From Pectinatus cerevisiiphilus (GTDB lineage: Bacteria; Bacillota; Negativicutes; Selenomonadales; Selenomonadaceae): 64,000 nucleotides of DNA. Position numbers and translations under genes: made by a program. The notes beneath the pieces are model-generated. The model saw only the letters and a program-made list of their open reading frames with translations, ran no database searches and had not been told where the DNA came from. The stretch lies in the NCBI RefSeq assembly GCF_004341685.1, contig NZ_SMAA01000005.1, positions 1-64,000 on the forward strand, in the 5' to 3' direction. Below, piece by piece: positions 1-8,145 of the stretch (within the stretch, counting starts at the first letter, position 1; each line of letters begins with the position of its first letter).

Positions 1-10
1 TATACTGCAT
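1..10 (-). CDS. Start of a gene leaving the window (partial)
   Basis: On the minus strand an ATG at 10-8 is preceded by a good Shine-Dalgarno sequence, GAAAGGAG at 28-21, ten bases upstream. Only the first three codons (Met-Gln-Tyr) lie inside the window, so no product can be named. It would be divergent from minD. Confidence 0.35.
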
Positions 11-28
11 GGGTGTCGAGCTCCTTTC

Positions 29-493
29 TGTGATACTTCTCTATAGTAACACAAAAGCTTTCATCTATCACTGACAACTATGCTAACACACAGGGAATAC
101 AAGCCGGGCAATAAATAGAGTTATGTGCATATAATAATATAAATGTCGTTTACTGTAAAGGAAGTATACAAAACATCTATATTAAAAAAATAAAACAAAA
201 TATCTACAATAAGACTGCATATCTATTTTCGGAAGAAAAAAATTATTCAACCAAGAATAAAAGTAGATAAATCATTAAACTTTCTTTCATATATACTATC
301 TAATATATTATATCAAAAACATATGACATTTTACTATAACAAAACCATACCAATTAAGTATTTTTCTTAAAGAAGAATCATAAAAATATTATTTGTATCA
401 TAAAAAATATTTATTTATGTTCTTAATCGAATCTAAAAATCACCTAATTATGTTATACCATAATGAATAATTAATTTCAATAAGGATTGTATC
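29..493. other. AT-rich intergenic stretch
   Basis: About 460 very AT-rich bases between the leftward gene start and the minD promoter. I see no convincing open reading frame, RNA gene or repeat. It presumably holds the promoter of the leftward gene. Confidence 0.5.
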
Positions 494-501
494 TTGGTCT
501 A

Positions 502-525
502 TCCATTTATGTTATAATAAATGGA
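502..525 (+). promoter_or_regulatory. minD promoter with overlapping perfect palindrome
   Basis: An extended -10 element (TG at 510-511, TATAAT at 513-518) is embedded in a perfect inverted repeat: TCCATTTAT at 502-510 and ATAAATGGA at 517-525, separated by six bases. The -35 is weak and its position is ambiguous. A palindrome covering the -10 is a natural place for a repressor, but no regulator is identifiable here. Confidence 0.5.
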
Positions 526-550
526 AATGTATATAACTATGTCTAATCGG

Positions 551-615
551 GTTGATAATACGCCTTTTACTAAAAGACACGGCTGAAAAATTCTCTACCG
601 TATCCTAAAATCAAC
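551..615 (+). ncRNA. Possible structured 5' leader of minD
   Basis: Three nested helices can be drawn in the minD leader: GTTGAT 551-556 with ATCAAC 610-615, ATACG 558-562 with CGTAT 599-603, and CTTTT 564-568 with AAAAG 572-576. I compared it by eye with fluoride, purine, preQ1 and guanidine riboswitches and none fits. It may be an unclassified leader or chance pairing in AT-rich DNA. Confidence 0.25.
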
Positions 616-665
616 TCAGTATCATTTTTTAACTACAATAATTATAACAGCAGGGAGGAATGAAA

Positions 666-1454
666 TTGAACGAAATTATTGTCATTACATCAGGTAAGGG
701 CGGTGTCGGTAAAACAACGACGGCAGCAAACATTGGTGCCGGTTTAGCCTCTCGGGGGAAAAAAGTTGCTCTTATAGATACGGATACCGGCCTGCGTAAT
801 CTTGATTTGGTATTAGGTGTCGAAAGCCATATATGCTATACGCTTATTGATGTTGCCAAAGGTAAGATTTCTTACGAAAAAGCTCTTATACGCCATCCCC
901 AATACCAGACCTTATATCTTCTCCCTACATCACAAAAATACGACAAATCAGCAATTAACGGCAATGATCTCACAAAAATATGCAAACAAATGCGCAATAG
1001 CTTCGATTTTATTATCATTGATTGTCCCGCCGGTATTGAACAGGGCTTTAAGACAGCTATTGCTGCAGCTAATACGGCAATAATAGTAACTATGCCTGAA
1101 ATGGCAGCCCTGCGTGACGCAGATAAAGTCGTAGGCGAACTTAACCGCGCTGATTTTACTGATATCAAGCTCATCATCAACCGTATCCGACCGGATATGG
1201 TTTCTCGTGGTGACATGCTTGATATAACTGATATCAAAGACATCCTTGGTGTAACCGTCATCGGCCAGATTCCTGACGAAGAAGCAATTATCAAAAGCAC
1301 CAATAGAGGGCAGCCTGTCATAGAAGACAAGTCATCCCTTGCCGCCCAAGCCTATCGGGATATAACCTGCAGGCTTTGTGGTGAAACCGTCCCTTTTCTT
1401 GACCTTAGCTGTAAATCATCTTTTCTCGGTAAACTTAAGCACTTATTTAAATAG
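666..1454 (+). CDS. minD: Septum site-determining ATPase MinD
   Basis: MinD is a membrane-cycling ParA-type ATPase that helps MinC keep FtsZ rings away from the poles. The deviant Walker A motif KGGVGKTT lies at residues 11-18, a DTDTGLRNLD switch region follows near residue 37, and the C-terminus ends in a short amphipathic basic helix (LGKLKHLFK) typical of the MinD membrane anchor. The strong site GGGAGG ends at 658. The ATG at 660 is too close to it, while the in-frame TTG at 666 is spaced seven bases away, giving about 262 residues, the usual family length. No minC or minE is adjacent, which is unusual but seen in some Firmicutes. A ParA/FlhG-like paralogue is less likely given the good match across the whole length. 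Confidence 0.88.
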   Translation: MNEIIVITSGKGGVGKTTTAANIGAGLASRGKKVALIDTDTGLRNLDLVLGVESHICYTLIDVAKGKISYEKALIRHPQYQTLYLLPTSQKYDKSAINGNDLTKICKQMRNSFDFIIIDCPAGIEQGFKTAIAAANTAIIVTMPEMAALRDADKVVGELNRADFTDIKLIINRIRPDMVSRGDMLDITDIKDILGVTVIGQIPDEEAIIKSTNRGQPVIEDKSSLAAQAYRDITCRLCGETVPFLDLSCKSSFLGKLKHLFK

Positions 1455-1465
1455 TATTTTAACTT

Positions 1466-1507
1466 GAGGGCATATCCTACAAAAAAGGATATGCTCTCTT
1501 TTTTTAT
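1466..1507 (+). terminator. Intrinsic terminator after minD
   Basis: GCATATCCT at 1470-1478 pairs with AGGATATGC at 1486-1494, with weaker flanking pairing GAG/CTC, followed by a run of seven T. It lies 12 bases after the minD stop codon. Confidence 0.85.
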
Positions 1508-1560
1508 TTTCCCATGCAAAACCTATCCCTTAATTTAAACTATCATTTTATATAATCTTT

Positions 1561-3003
1561 TTATTTTATCCTTATATTTTTAAACTTTTTTATCCCATTT
1601 TGGGTCTTGCTTATATTTTTAAATCGCAATGTCAGTGAGAGGACAAAAGCAATTGCAATAATAATGCTGGCAATAATTATCGCATAATGAAATCCGCTAT
1701 AAAGTGCTTGGATTTGGGTTGCCGGTATATCCAATACTGCCGCTTTCTTTAGATAATTATTCTGCCCTGCCGTCATCAAGCCTACGAACAAAGGAGTACC
1801 AATAGCAGCTCCCAGTTGAATAAAAGTATTGATAATGGCAATCCCATGTGTTCGGTTTTCCGTTTCTAATTGGCTTAATGCATTTGACTGGTTAGGTGCC
1901 CATGCAAGAGCTATTCCAAAATAAACCAGTGTATTAATAACGGCAATTATGACTATAGGAGTAGTCGGCTGAATACGAGACAATAACAATAAAAACACAC
2001 ACATAATAAAAAAGCCAAGCGGAATGATTGTCTTCCCGCCAATTTTATCATAGATTTTACCGGAAACAGCAGTCATAACACTACACACCAAAACTGAGGG
2101 GAATAAAATCAAGGCCGCCATTAGCGAAGATAACGCTAAGCCATTTTCAAACAACATAGGTAAAATAATATTCATGGAAAATTGCACCATCTGCAAAACT
2201 ATAATCAACACTGCGCCTAATGCAAAATAATATTTTTTAAAAACTCTTATGTTCAACATAGGTTGTTTTAACAATAACTGACGCCGGCAAAAAAGGGCTA
2301 ATATAAAAATACTAACAGCAAAAATAACTACATTTGTCATAATAGGGAAAAAACTTATCATGCTTATGCCATAAACAATAAGGGAGAAGCCTACAGAGGA
2401 TAACAGAATCGATTTATAATCTATTTGAGGCTTTGTAAGTTTTACGGTTTCCTTCAAATAAAGAGAGCCACCAATAATGCAAAACAAAATTACTGGACAC
2501 AGCATAATAAAAAGTGCCCGCCAGCTAAAAAATTGTAAAATGAAACCAGATACAATAGGCCCAAGTGACGGTCCTGCTAAGACTACACAAGTACACAAGC
2601 CCATTACAAATCCCTGTTTTTCCGGTGGATTTATTGCCAGTGCCGCATTAATCATGATAGGGGCAAGCAGCCCTGTCCCAATTGCCTGAACCATCCTTGC
2701 CGCCAGTAAATTGGGGAAGTTAACAGCCAGACCAGCTAAAATTGTTCCTGCAAAAAAAAATGTCATAGCTCCCACATATAATTTTTTAGTAGTAAATGTA
2801 TTTATCAGAAAAGCGGAAACTGGTACCATAATTGCCACAATCAATACGTATCCCGTAGACAACCATTGTATTGTAGTAGCTGTTACTTCCATTTCCACCA
2901 TCATTTTTGATAACGCGACATTTAAAATTGTTTCATTAAATAACGATAAAAAACCGCCTAACAACAGCACCAACATCATTGCCTTTATATTAGTCTTATC
3001 CAT
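1561..3003 (-). CDS. MFS multidrug exporter, DHA2 (14-TM) family
   Basis: A 480-residue membrane protein with the drug:H+ antiporter-2 pattern. Residues 1-30 begin the first helix with the FLSLFNETILNVALSKM motif (family motif D1 region), WLSTGYVL follows at about 47, and GPSLGPIVSGF (antiporter motif C) lies near residue 145. The length and about 14 hydrophobic segments fit EmrB/LmrB-type exporters that use the proton gradient to expel drugs or bile acids. It lies 78 bases downstream of the TetR regulator, in the same direction, with its own Shine-Dalgarno (AGGGGAAG) and a TetR-type operator at 3029-3046. The substrate cannot be inferred. Confidence 0.88.
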   Translation of the reverse strand: MDKTNIKAMMLVLLLGGFLSLFNETILNVALSKMMVEMEVTATTIQWLSTGYVLIVAIMVPVSAFLINTFTTKKLYVGAMTFFFAGTILAGLAVNFPNLLAARMVQAIGTGLLAPIMINAALAINPPEKQGFVMGLCTCVVLAGPSLGPIVSGFILQFFSWRALFIMLCPVILFCIIGGSLYLKETVKLTKPQIDYKSILLSSVGFSLIVYGISMISFFPIMTNVVIFAVSIFILALFCRRQLLLKQPMLNIRVFKKYYFALGAVLIIVLQMVQFSMNIILPMLFENGLALSSLMAALILFPSVLVCSVMTAVSGKIYDKIGGKTIIPLGFFIMCVFLLLLSRIQPTTPIVIIAVINTLVYFGIALAWAPNQSNALSQLETENRTHGIAIINTFIQLGAAIGTPLFVGLMTAGQNNYLKKAAVLDIPATQIQALYSGFHYAIIIASIIIAIAFVLSLTLRFKNISKTQNGIKKFKNIRIK

Positions 3004-3028
3004 TATAATAAACTTCCCCTTTTGTATT

Positions 3029-3046
3029 TAGACCAGTCAGTATATT
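3029..3046. promoter_or_regulatory. LmrA/YxaF-type operator upstream of the exporter
   Basis: TAGACCAGTCAGTATA starts at 3029, just before the exporter ribosome-binding site. It resembles the box bound by the Bacillus subtilis LmrA and YxaF repressors (core GACC-x-GTC). A nearly identical site lies in front of the regulator gene at 3682-3697 in the opposite orientation. Confidence 0.65.
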
Positions 3047-3081
3047 TTAAATATAAAACAGCTATTTTATATTATTAAACC

Positions 3082-3663
3082 TTATGTAGTTTTATACGGC
3101 TTAATAATAACAGCAATTTGTTCAGCAACTGCTGCAAGAGTCGTCGTATCCTTTTTAGTGATAGAAATAGTAATTGCACCTTCTATCATTGCCTGGATCA
3201 CCATTCCTAAGTTTTGGGCTGATTGTGGGAAAATGCCACTTTCCCTTAATTTTTCTGCATAAATTTTTTCTAGCTCTATAAAGGATTTCCGGCAAGCTTC
3301 CCTTAGTGTTTCACTAGACAGATACGTTTCCAGTGACAACAAACTTAAAGACACATTCTCCAATTTACCATCTTTTTTTATAGCCTTCTCCATATCTCTT
3401 ATGACATTTTGTATTGCCAATATAGGGTCTGCATACACACTTAAGCTGGCTCTAATCTTGCTTTGTATTATATCGCTGGCCAATCCAATAGCCGCTAAAG
3501 CCAATTCTTCTTTTCCTTTAGGAAAATAATAATACAGTGACCCTTTTGGTGCATCGCTTTTTTTTAATATCTCATTTAAACCGGTTGCATGGTATCCCTG
3601 CATTTGAAAAAGTCTTGATGCCGCTTTAATCATTTTTTCCCGCGAATCAGTCCTAATATTCAT
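3082..3663 (-). CDS. TetR-family repressor (LmrA/YxaF type)
   Basis: A 193-residue TetR-family regulator. The N-terminal helix-turn-helix is clear: residues 9-55 run from REKMIKAASRLFQ through GYHATGLNEILKKSDAPKGSLYYYFP, the signature of the LmrA/YxaF branch. The rest would be the ligand-binding domain. Met1 at 3663 is preceded by GAGAGGG at good distance. It is the first gene of a two-gene unit with the DHA2 exporter, and matching operators sit at its own promoter and before the exporter, so it most likely represses both. The inducer is unknown. Confidence 0.88.
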   Translation of the reverse strand: MNIRTDSREKMIKAASRLFQMQGYHATGLNEILKKSDAPKGSLYYYFPKGKEELALAAIGLASDIIQSKIRASLSVYADPILAIQNVIRDMEKAIKKDGKLENVSLSLLSLETYLSSETLREACRKSFIELEKIYAEKLRESGIFPQSAQNLGMVIQAMIEGAITISITKKDTTTLAAVAEQIAVIIKPYKTT

Positions 3664-3681
3664 TATTTGAGCCCTCTCTAT

Positions 3682-3729
3682 TATAGTGATCGGTCTACAT
3701 ATTATAATTTATACTAAAATAAACGTCAA
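3682..3729 (-). promoter_or_regulatory. tetR promoter and operator
   Basis: On the minus strand, TTGACG (3729-3724) and TATAAT (3706-3701) are separated by 17 bases. The operator TAGACCGATCACTATA (3697-3682, minus strand) begins a few bases downstream, over the expected transcription start. This arrangement predicts autorepression. Confidence 0.75.
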
Positions 3730-3736
3730 GATAATA

Positions 3737-3924
3737 ACCAAAAACCTGCTTTACTTTTATACCATGGTGTCAATAATATACCTGCCAAAGTGTAAGCCCT
3801 GCTGCCGGTGCTGTCTTCCCAGCTTTATTGCGATCCCTACTTTGCACAATTTCAGCAAATTCTGCTGGTGAAATTCTCCCGTTCCCGACTTTTACAACAG
3901 TACCGATAATATTCCTCACCATAT
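3737..3924. repeat. 188-bp direct repeat, copy 1 (truA 3' end)
   Basis: This stretch is repeated at 5366-5553 in the same orientation with three mismatches that I can count (185/188 identical). It contains the last 50 codons of truA plus its downstream sequence. The repeats bracket dapL; the distance between copies is 1629 bp. Confidence 0.92.
3770..3922 (-). pseudogene. Truncated 3' fragment of truA
   Basis: The minus-strand frame reads the last 50 residues of TruA, from MVRNIIGTVVKVGNG to the C-terminal LTLWQVYY and stop, with one substitution relative to the intact gene (Arg for Lys after VGNG). Upstream of this point the sequence loses all similarity to truA, so the catalytic domain is missing. 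It is a by-product of the duplication that brackets dapL. Confidence 0.88.
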
Positions 3925-4029
3925 TTAACTGGGTATACTTATAACTGGATAGGGCAACGCAGAGGTGCAACATTAGATGATTACGCTGTCATTCCACACC
4001 GGCTATTTATGTAGAAAATGGTCAATAAC

Positions 4030-4058
4030 TTGAAAAAAAGAATTTTTCATTTTATAAT
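4030..4058 (+). promoter_or_regulatory. dapL promoter
   Basis: TTGAAA at 4030-4035 and TATAAT at 4053-4058 are separated by 17 bases, 39 bases upstream of the dapL start codon. dapL thus carries its own promoter between the repeats. Confidence 0.7.
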
Positions 4059-4096
4059 TTTATAATAGGAGAAATACTATCGATAGGAGTAATATT

Positions 4097-5335
4097 ATGG
4101 GTGAAAATTTTATTCAACAATTATTTGCTCAGCGGATTGGTGGAAATCAATTTGGCAAAGATACAGTTATGTATAAATTTGAGAAAATAAAAAGAGCAAA
4201 AAGAGCAGCATGTGCAAAAAATCCTGAGGTAGAATTAATTGATTTAGGTGTAGGAGAGCCGGATTGGATGGCGGATTCCGAAGTGATTGACGTGTTGTAT
4301 AATGAGGCCAAAAAAAGAGAAAATAAAGGTTATACGGATAATGGCATTCAAGAATTTAAAGATGCAGCAGTTGAATACATGGAAAAGGCATACAACATTT
4401 CTGGGTTAGATAATAAAAACGAAGTTAATCATGGTATTGGATCAAAACCAATTCTAGCTTTATTACCCTTGGCTTTTATCAATCCGGGTGATATTGCTAT
4501 TATGACAGTGCCAGGTTATCCAGTATTGGGAACTATGACCAAAGCCTTGAATGGTGAAGTTGTTAACTTACCATTGCTGGCAGAAAATAGCTTTTTCCCA
4601 GACTTAGATTCGCTAACTTCTGAACAGCGTCGTAAAGCAAAATTATTATATATTAATTACCCTAATAATCCAACAGGAGCTACAGCGACTAGGGAATTTT
4701 TTGAAAAGGTAGTACGTTTTGCGCGAGAAAACGAAATTATTGTTGTTGCTGATGCTGCTTATGCAGCTCTTACTTTCGATGGTGAGAAGCCATTGAGTTT
4801 TTTGTCTGTTGATGGTGCAAAAGAGGTAGGAGTAGAAATTCATTCCTTATCCAAAGCCTACAATATGACTGGATGGAGATTAGCCTTTATTTGTGGGAAT
4901 GAATTAGTTGTAAAAGCTTTTGCTGCTGTGAAAGATAATAACGATTCAGGGCAATTTGCTGCAATTCAAAAAGCTGGCATTTATTGCTTACAACATCCGG
5001 AAATTACAAAAAAGACTGCCTTAAAATATTCCCGTCGACATAACATGCTAGTAGAAACTCTTAAAAGTGTAGGTTTTTTAGTTAAAAAACCTAAAGCTTC
5101 TTTTTATCTTTATGTTCAAATTCCAAAGGGAACAAGCGATGGGAGAGTTTTCTCATCGGCAGAGGATTTTTCTGAATATCTAATTACTGAAAAATTAATT
5201 TCTAGTGTTCCTTGGGATGATGCTGGGCATTATATAAGATTCTCGGTTACTTTTGAAGCAAATGATGAAGAGGAAGAGGTCAGAATAGTTAAAGAGATTA
5301 AACGTCGGTTAATGGAAGAAAAGTTTATCTTTTAA
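4097..5335 (+). CDS. dapL: LL-diaminopimelate aminotransferase (DapL-like)
   Basis: A 412-residue fold-type I PLP aminotransferase. The N-terminal block (GGNQFGKDTVMYKFEKIKRA) and the pattern DLGVGEPDWMAD are typical of DapL, which makes LL-diaminopimelate from tetrahydrodipicolinate in one step for lysine and peptidoglycan synthesis. Other motifs are YPNNPTGA near residue 195, and HSLSKAYNMTGWRLAF near 250, with the PLP-binding lysine inside SLSKA. The start has TAGGAG eight bases upstream and a good promoter. It is a single gene on the opposite strand to its neighbours, flanked by duplicated truA ends, with no other dap genes nearby, so horizontal acquisition is likely. A different substrate within the same aminotransferase subfamily cannot be excluded. 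Confidence 0.82.
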   Translation: MGENFIQQLFAQRIGGNQFGKDTVMYKFEKIKRAKRAACAKNPEVELIDLGVGEPDWMADSEVIDVLYNEAKKRENKGYTDNGIQEFKDAAVEYMEKAYNISGLDNKNEVNHGIGSKPILALLPLAFINPGDIAIMTVPGYPVLGTMTKALNGEVVNLPLLAENSFFPDLDSLTSEQRRKAKLLYINYPNNPTGATATREFFEKVVRFARENEIIVVADAAYAALTFDGEKPLSFLSVDGAKEVGVEIHSLSKAYNMTGWRLAFICGNELVVKAFAAVKDNNDSGQFAAIQKAGIYCLQHPEITKKTALKYSRRHNMLVETLKSVGFLVKKPKASFYLYVQIPKGTSDGRVFSSAEDFSEYLITEKLISSVPWDDAGHYIRFSVTFEANDEEEEVRIVKEIKRRLMEEKFIF

Positions 5336-5365
5336 GGGAGTGTTGTGAACGGTCAAATTAAATGT

Positions 5366-5553
5366 ACCAAAAACCTGCTCTACTTTTATACCATGGTGTC
5401 AATAATATACCTGCCAAAGTGTAAGCCCTGCTGCCGGTGCTGTCTTCCCAGCTTTATTGCGATCCCTACTTTGCACAATTTCAGCAAATTCTGCTGGTGA
5501 AATTTTCCCGTTCCCGACTTTTACAACAGTACCGATAATATTTCTCACCATAT
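5366..5553. repeat. 188-bp direct repeat, copy 2 (inside intact truA)
   Basis: The second copy of the repeat at 3737-3924. It forms the genuine 3' end of truA and its immediate downstream bases. The three differences between copies are single C/T changes. Confidence 0.92.
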
Positions 5554-6169
5554 GATACAAAAAGCCGTTGCCCCAAAAACAAAAAGTAAATATATCGCCC
5601 TTCTTTTGGCAGCTGGCTTCATAAAGTGTCCGTACAGGGCTGCCGGGTGCACCTCCCGCTGCCCGAAACGCGGAAAAATCATGTTTTCCCACCAGTTGGG
5701 AAAGAGCTTCCTGCATTGGTTCTAATTGCAGACTATATTCGTAATGCCAACTATAACGGCGTAAAAATGGATCAGGAATCTTATTGTGATGCAGTTTATA
5801 AATATATTTCTTTCGCTTAGCACTATGTAATGCACTGAAGTCCCGATCAACCACCTGCGCATCTGTCACTACTATATCCTTTGGTAATAAGCGATTTGCC
5901 GCTCTGGGAATATTTTCCAAAGGTATCATTCCGTCAGAAAAAAAATTTATTACCTGTCCTCTGGCATGGACGCCCGCATCTGTCCTGCCGGCAGCAGCGA
6001 TCTCTATAGAATCACCAAAAATCGACGGTAACACTTCTTCTAATACATTTTGGACAGCTACACATTTATTTTGCCGCTGGAAGCCATGATAATTCGTCCC
6101 ATCATATGCTACTGTCAGCTTCAGGTTACGACGTCTTTTTTTCATTTTCTCTTTATGTTCTGTTTTCAT
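5399..6169 (-). CDS. truA: tRNA pseudouridine(38-40) synthase TruA
   Basis: TruA converts uridines 38-40 of the tRNA anticodon arm to pseudouridine. The 256-residue protein starts with a basic tail, then LTVAYDGTNYHGFQRQ, and has the catalytic motif AAGRTDAGVHARGQVINF near residue 60, whose aspartate is the nucleophile. FLYHMVRNIIGTVVKVG lies near the C-terminus. It begins three bases after the ecfT stop and is the last gene of an ecfA2-ecfT-truA unit. In many Firmicutes rplM and rpsI follow; here dapL and the tetR unit follow instead. Its last 50 codons are duplicated beyond dapL. Confidence 0.95.
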   Translation of the reverse strand: MKTEHKEKMKKRRRNLKLTVAYDGTNYHGFQRQNKCVAVQNVLEEVLPSIFGDSIEIAAAGRTDAGVHARGQVINFFSDGMIPLENIPRAANRLLPKDIVVTDAQVVDRDFSALHSAKRKKYIYKLHHNKIPDPFLRRYSWHYEYSLQLEPMQEALSQLVGKHDFSAFRAAGGAPGSPVRTLYEASCQKKGDIFTFCFWGNGFLYHMVRNIIGTVVKVGNGKISPAEFAEIVQSRDRNKAGKTAPAAGLTLWQVYY

Positions 6170-6172
6170 AAT

Positions 6173-6976
6173 TTATATGCCCTCTATTTTGAAAAAAAGC
6201 AAGCATGCTATTATTGCGGCAAATATAACCATAAGGCAAAAATCCAAATTACCAATCTTCATTTCCTTCATGCGTGTCCGTCCCTGACCACCTCTATAGC
6301 ACCGTGATTCCATAGCCATAGCCAATTCGTCAGCACGTCTGAACGCTCCCACAAAAAGGGGAATCAATATCGGCATCACATATTTCATTCGCTGCAATAT
6401 ATTGCCGGAAGAAAAATCGGCACCGCGTGATTTTTGTGCCTTTATAATTTTATCCGTTTCTGTTATGAGCGTAGGAATAAACCGCAAGGCAATAGTCATC
6501 ATCATAGAAAGTTCATGCGCCGGTACCCCTATTTTTTTAAAAGGACTCAGCAGACTTTCCAGTGCATCAGTTAAGACCAGCGGAGAGGTGGTAAACGTTA
6601 GGATAGACGCCATAAGGACAAGCAATACTAACCGCAGTGTTATGAAAATTCCCTCAGACAAGCCTTCCCATGTAACAGAAAAAATCCATAGACTGGCTAT
6701 CGTTTTCCCTTCCCCACTAAAAACATGGACAACGAATGTAAATAAAACTATCCAAAACATTGGTTTTAATGCTTTTAAATACATAATAAACGGTATCTTG
6801 GAAACAAGCATCAATGCAATATTTAAAAATATTAAAAGCGAATAATCGACTCTGCTGTCACATAGAAATATAGCAATAATCAAAATAAAAAGCATTATTA
6901 TTTTTGCTCTTGCATCCATGCGGTGAAGAACAGAATTTTCTGGGAAAAATTGGCCAAGCATCATATCATTAAGCAT
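6173..6976 (-). CDS. ecfT: ECF transporter transmembrane protein EcfT
   Basis: EcfT is the shared membrane scaffold of group II ECF vitamin importers; it couples the EcfA ATPases to interchangeable substrate-binding S components. The protein has several hydrophobic segments and two coupling motifs with Ala-Arg-Gly character: KAQKSRGADF near residue 180 and MESRCYRGG near 225. The start is the ATG at 6976 with AGGAGG seven bases upstream, giving 267 residues. A longer frame up to 7030 has no such site. Its first eight bases overlap the end of ecfA2, which indicates translational coupling. Confidence 0.93.
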   Translation of the reverse strand: MLNDMMLGQFFPENSVLHRMDARAKIIMLFILIIAIFLCDSRVDYSLLIFLNIALMLVSKIPFIMYLKALKPMFWIVLFTFVVHVFSGEGKTIASLWIFSVTWEGLSEGIFITLRLVLLVLMASILTFTTSPLVLTDALESLLSPFKKIGVPAHELSMMMTIALRFIPTLITETDKIIKAQKSRGADFSSGNILQRMKYVMPILIPLFVGAFRRADELAMAMESRCYRGGQGRTRMKEMKIGNLDFCLMVIFAAIIACLLFFKIEGI

Positions 6977-7835
6977 TTTTCTTCCTCCTGCGATATGAGG
7001 CACAGATAGCGTCAGCAGCGGTTGCCACATTTAAGCAGTCCAGCTTGACCGGCAATGCTTTTTCATTAATTTTTTGTAATAATTGCGTCAAATGCGGTGC
7101 CCGCAATCCTGCCGAAGTTAAGATTTCTTTTTCCATAAAAATCTCCTGTGGTGCCCCATCCGCAACTATCTGCCCATCATTTAACACAACGATACGCCCT
7201 GCCAATCCTATTATGTCATCCATATTATGTGACACCATTATAATTGTAGTGTTTCCTTCACAATAAAGATCTTTTATGTTTTTTAATAAATCATGCTTTG
7301 CCTTCGGATCTAATCCCGCCGTAGGTTCATCCAAGACCAGATACTCCGGCTTTAACGCCACTATACCTGCAATTGCCACCCGTCTCATTTGTCCTCCGCT
7401 TAAGGCAAATGGTGAAACATCTTTGTACTGCGCATAATCAAGGCTAACAAAAGCCATTGCCTCTTTCACACGCTTGTCAACAGCAGCTTCTGCAAGACCA
7501 AAATTTCTAGGGCCAAAAGCAATATCAGCATAAACTGTTTCTTCAAAAAGCTGCGTTTCGGGATATTGAAAAACCATTCCAACAGATCGCCTGGCTTTAA
7601 TTTTTCCTTTTCCCTTGCTGTTTATGTTCACACCGTCGACCTTCACTATTCCGGACGATGGTGCAATAAGGCCATTTAAATGCTGCATAAGGGTAGATTT
7701 GCCAGAGCCAGTATGTCCGGCTACCGCGACAAAACTGCCCTTTTCAATTTTTAGAGTAATTTTTTTCAGCGCATCTTTTTCATATGGAGTTTTTTTCATA
7801 TATGTATAGGTAACATTTTCTATTTCAATAGCCAC
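6969..7835 (-). CDS. ecfA2: ECF transporter ATPase EcfA2
   Basis: One of the two non-identical ATPases of the ECF module. Walker A is GHTGSGKST, the Q-loop region is VFQYPETQLFEETV, the signature is LSGGQMRRVAIAG, and Walker B is YLVLDEPTAGLD. The YPETQLF motif and the C-terminal extension are typical of EcfA2 (EcfA'). GGTGAT precedes the GTG at 7835 by seven bases, so that start is preferred over the ATG four codons earlier at 7847. The partner EcfA1 is normally immediately upstream, but here it is at 40 kb. Its own promoter is at 7881-7909. Confidence 0.92.
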   Translation of the reverse strand: MAIEIENVTYTYMKKTPYEKDALKKITLKIEKGSFVAVAGHTGSGKSTLMQHLNGLIAPSSGIVKVDGVNINSKGKGKIKARRSVGMVFQYPETQLFEETVYADIAFGPRNFGLAEAAVDKRVKEAMAFVSLDYAQYKDVSPFALSGGQMRRVAIAGIVALKPEYLVLDEPTAGLDPKAKHDLLKNIKDLYCEGNTTIIMVSHNMDDIIGLAGRIVVLNDGQIVADGAPQEIFMEKEILTSAGLRAPHLTQLLQKINEKALPVKLDCLNVATAADAICASYRRRKKNA

Positions 7836-7880
7836 GTTTATTATCACCGTAATTTCATTTTATTATTGCTGTCGTCAAAT

Positions 7881-7909
7881 ATTATACCCCGCAAGTATTG
7901 TTAACGCAA
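7881..7909 (-). promoter_or_regulatory. Promoter of ecfA2-ecfT-truA
   Basis: On the minus strand TTGCGT (7909-7904) and TATAAT (7886-7881) are 17 bases apart, about 45 bases upstream of the ecfA2 start. A promoter here lets the operon be expressed although it is detached from ecfA1 and the ribosomal genes. The remaining bases to 8080 show no further element I can name. Confidence 0.65.
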
Positions 7910-8083
7910 TTGCAATTGACGTTTACGTTCTATTATTTATTTAAGGAATGTTTCACAATTATGCAGTTTTGCTAAAGTAAAATTTGTCTTTGAGGTTACT
8001 TTAATTGACAAATATATATTATACCTGAATCCGACAAATATAAAAAGGAATGCCTTTTCTTAAAAAATGATATAATAATACGC

Positions 8084-8114
8084 CCTTCCCATAAAACAAC
8101 ATTTTATGGGAAGG
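8084..8114 (-). terminator. Hairpin after the phosphohexomutase gene
   Basis: CCTTCCCATAAAA at 8084-8096 pairs perfectly with TTTTATGGGAAGG at 8102-8114, 32 bases past the stop codon at 8146. The following bases on the minus strand are TA-rich rather than a pure T run, so termination may be partial. Confidence 0.55.
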
Positions 8115-8145
8115 ACGTCAAGGTATAAACTACAAAAATTCTTTG

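Noticed and set aside
551-615. Fluoride or purine riboswitch upstream of minD
   Set aside because: Fragments such as GGCTGA and CTCTACC look similar, but the pairing partners and spacing of those classes are not there.
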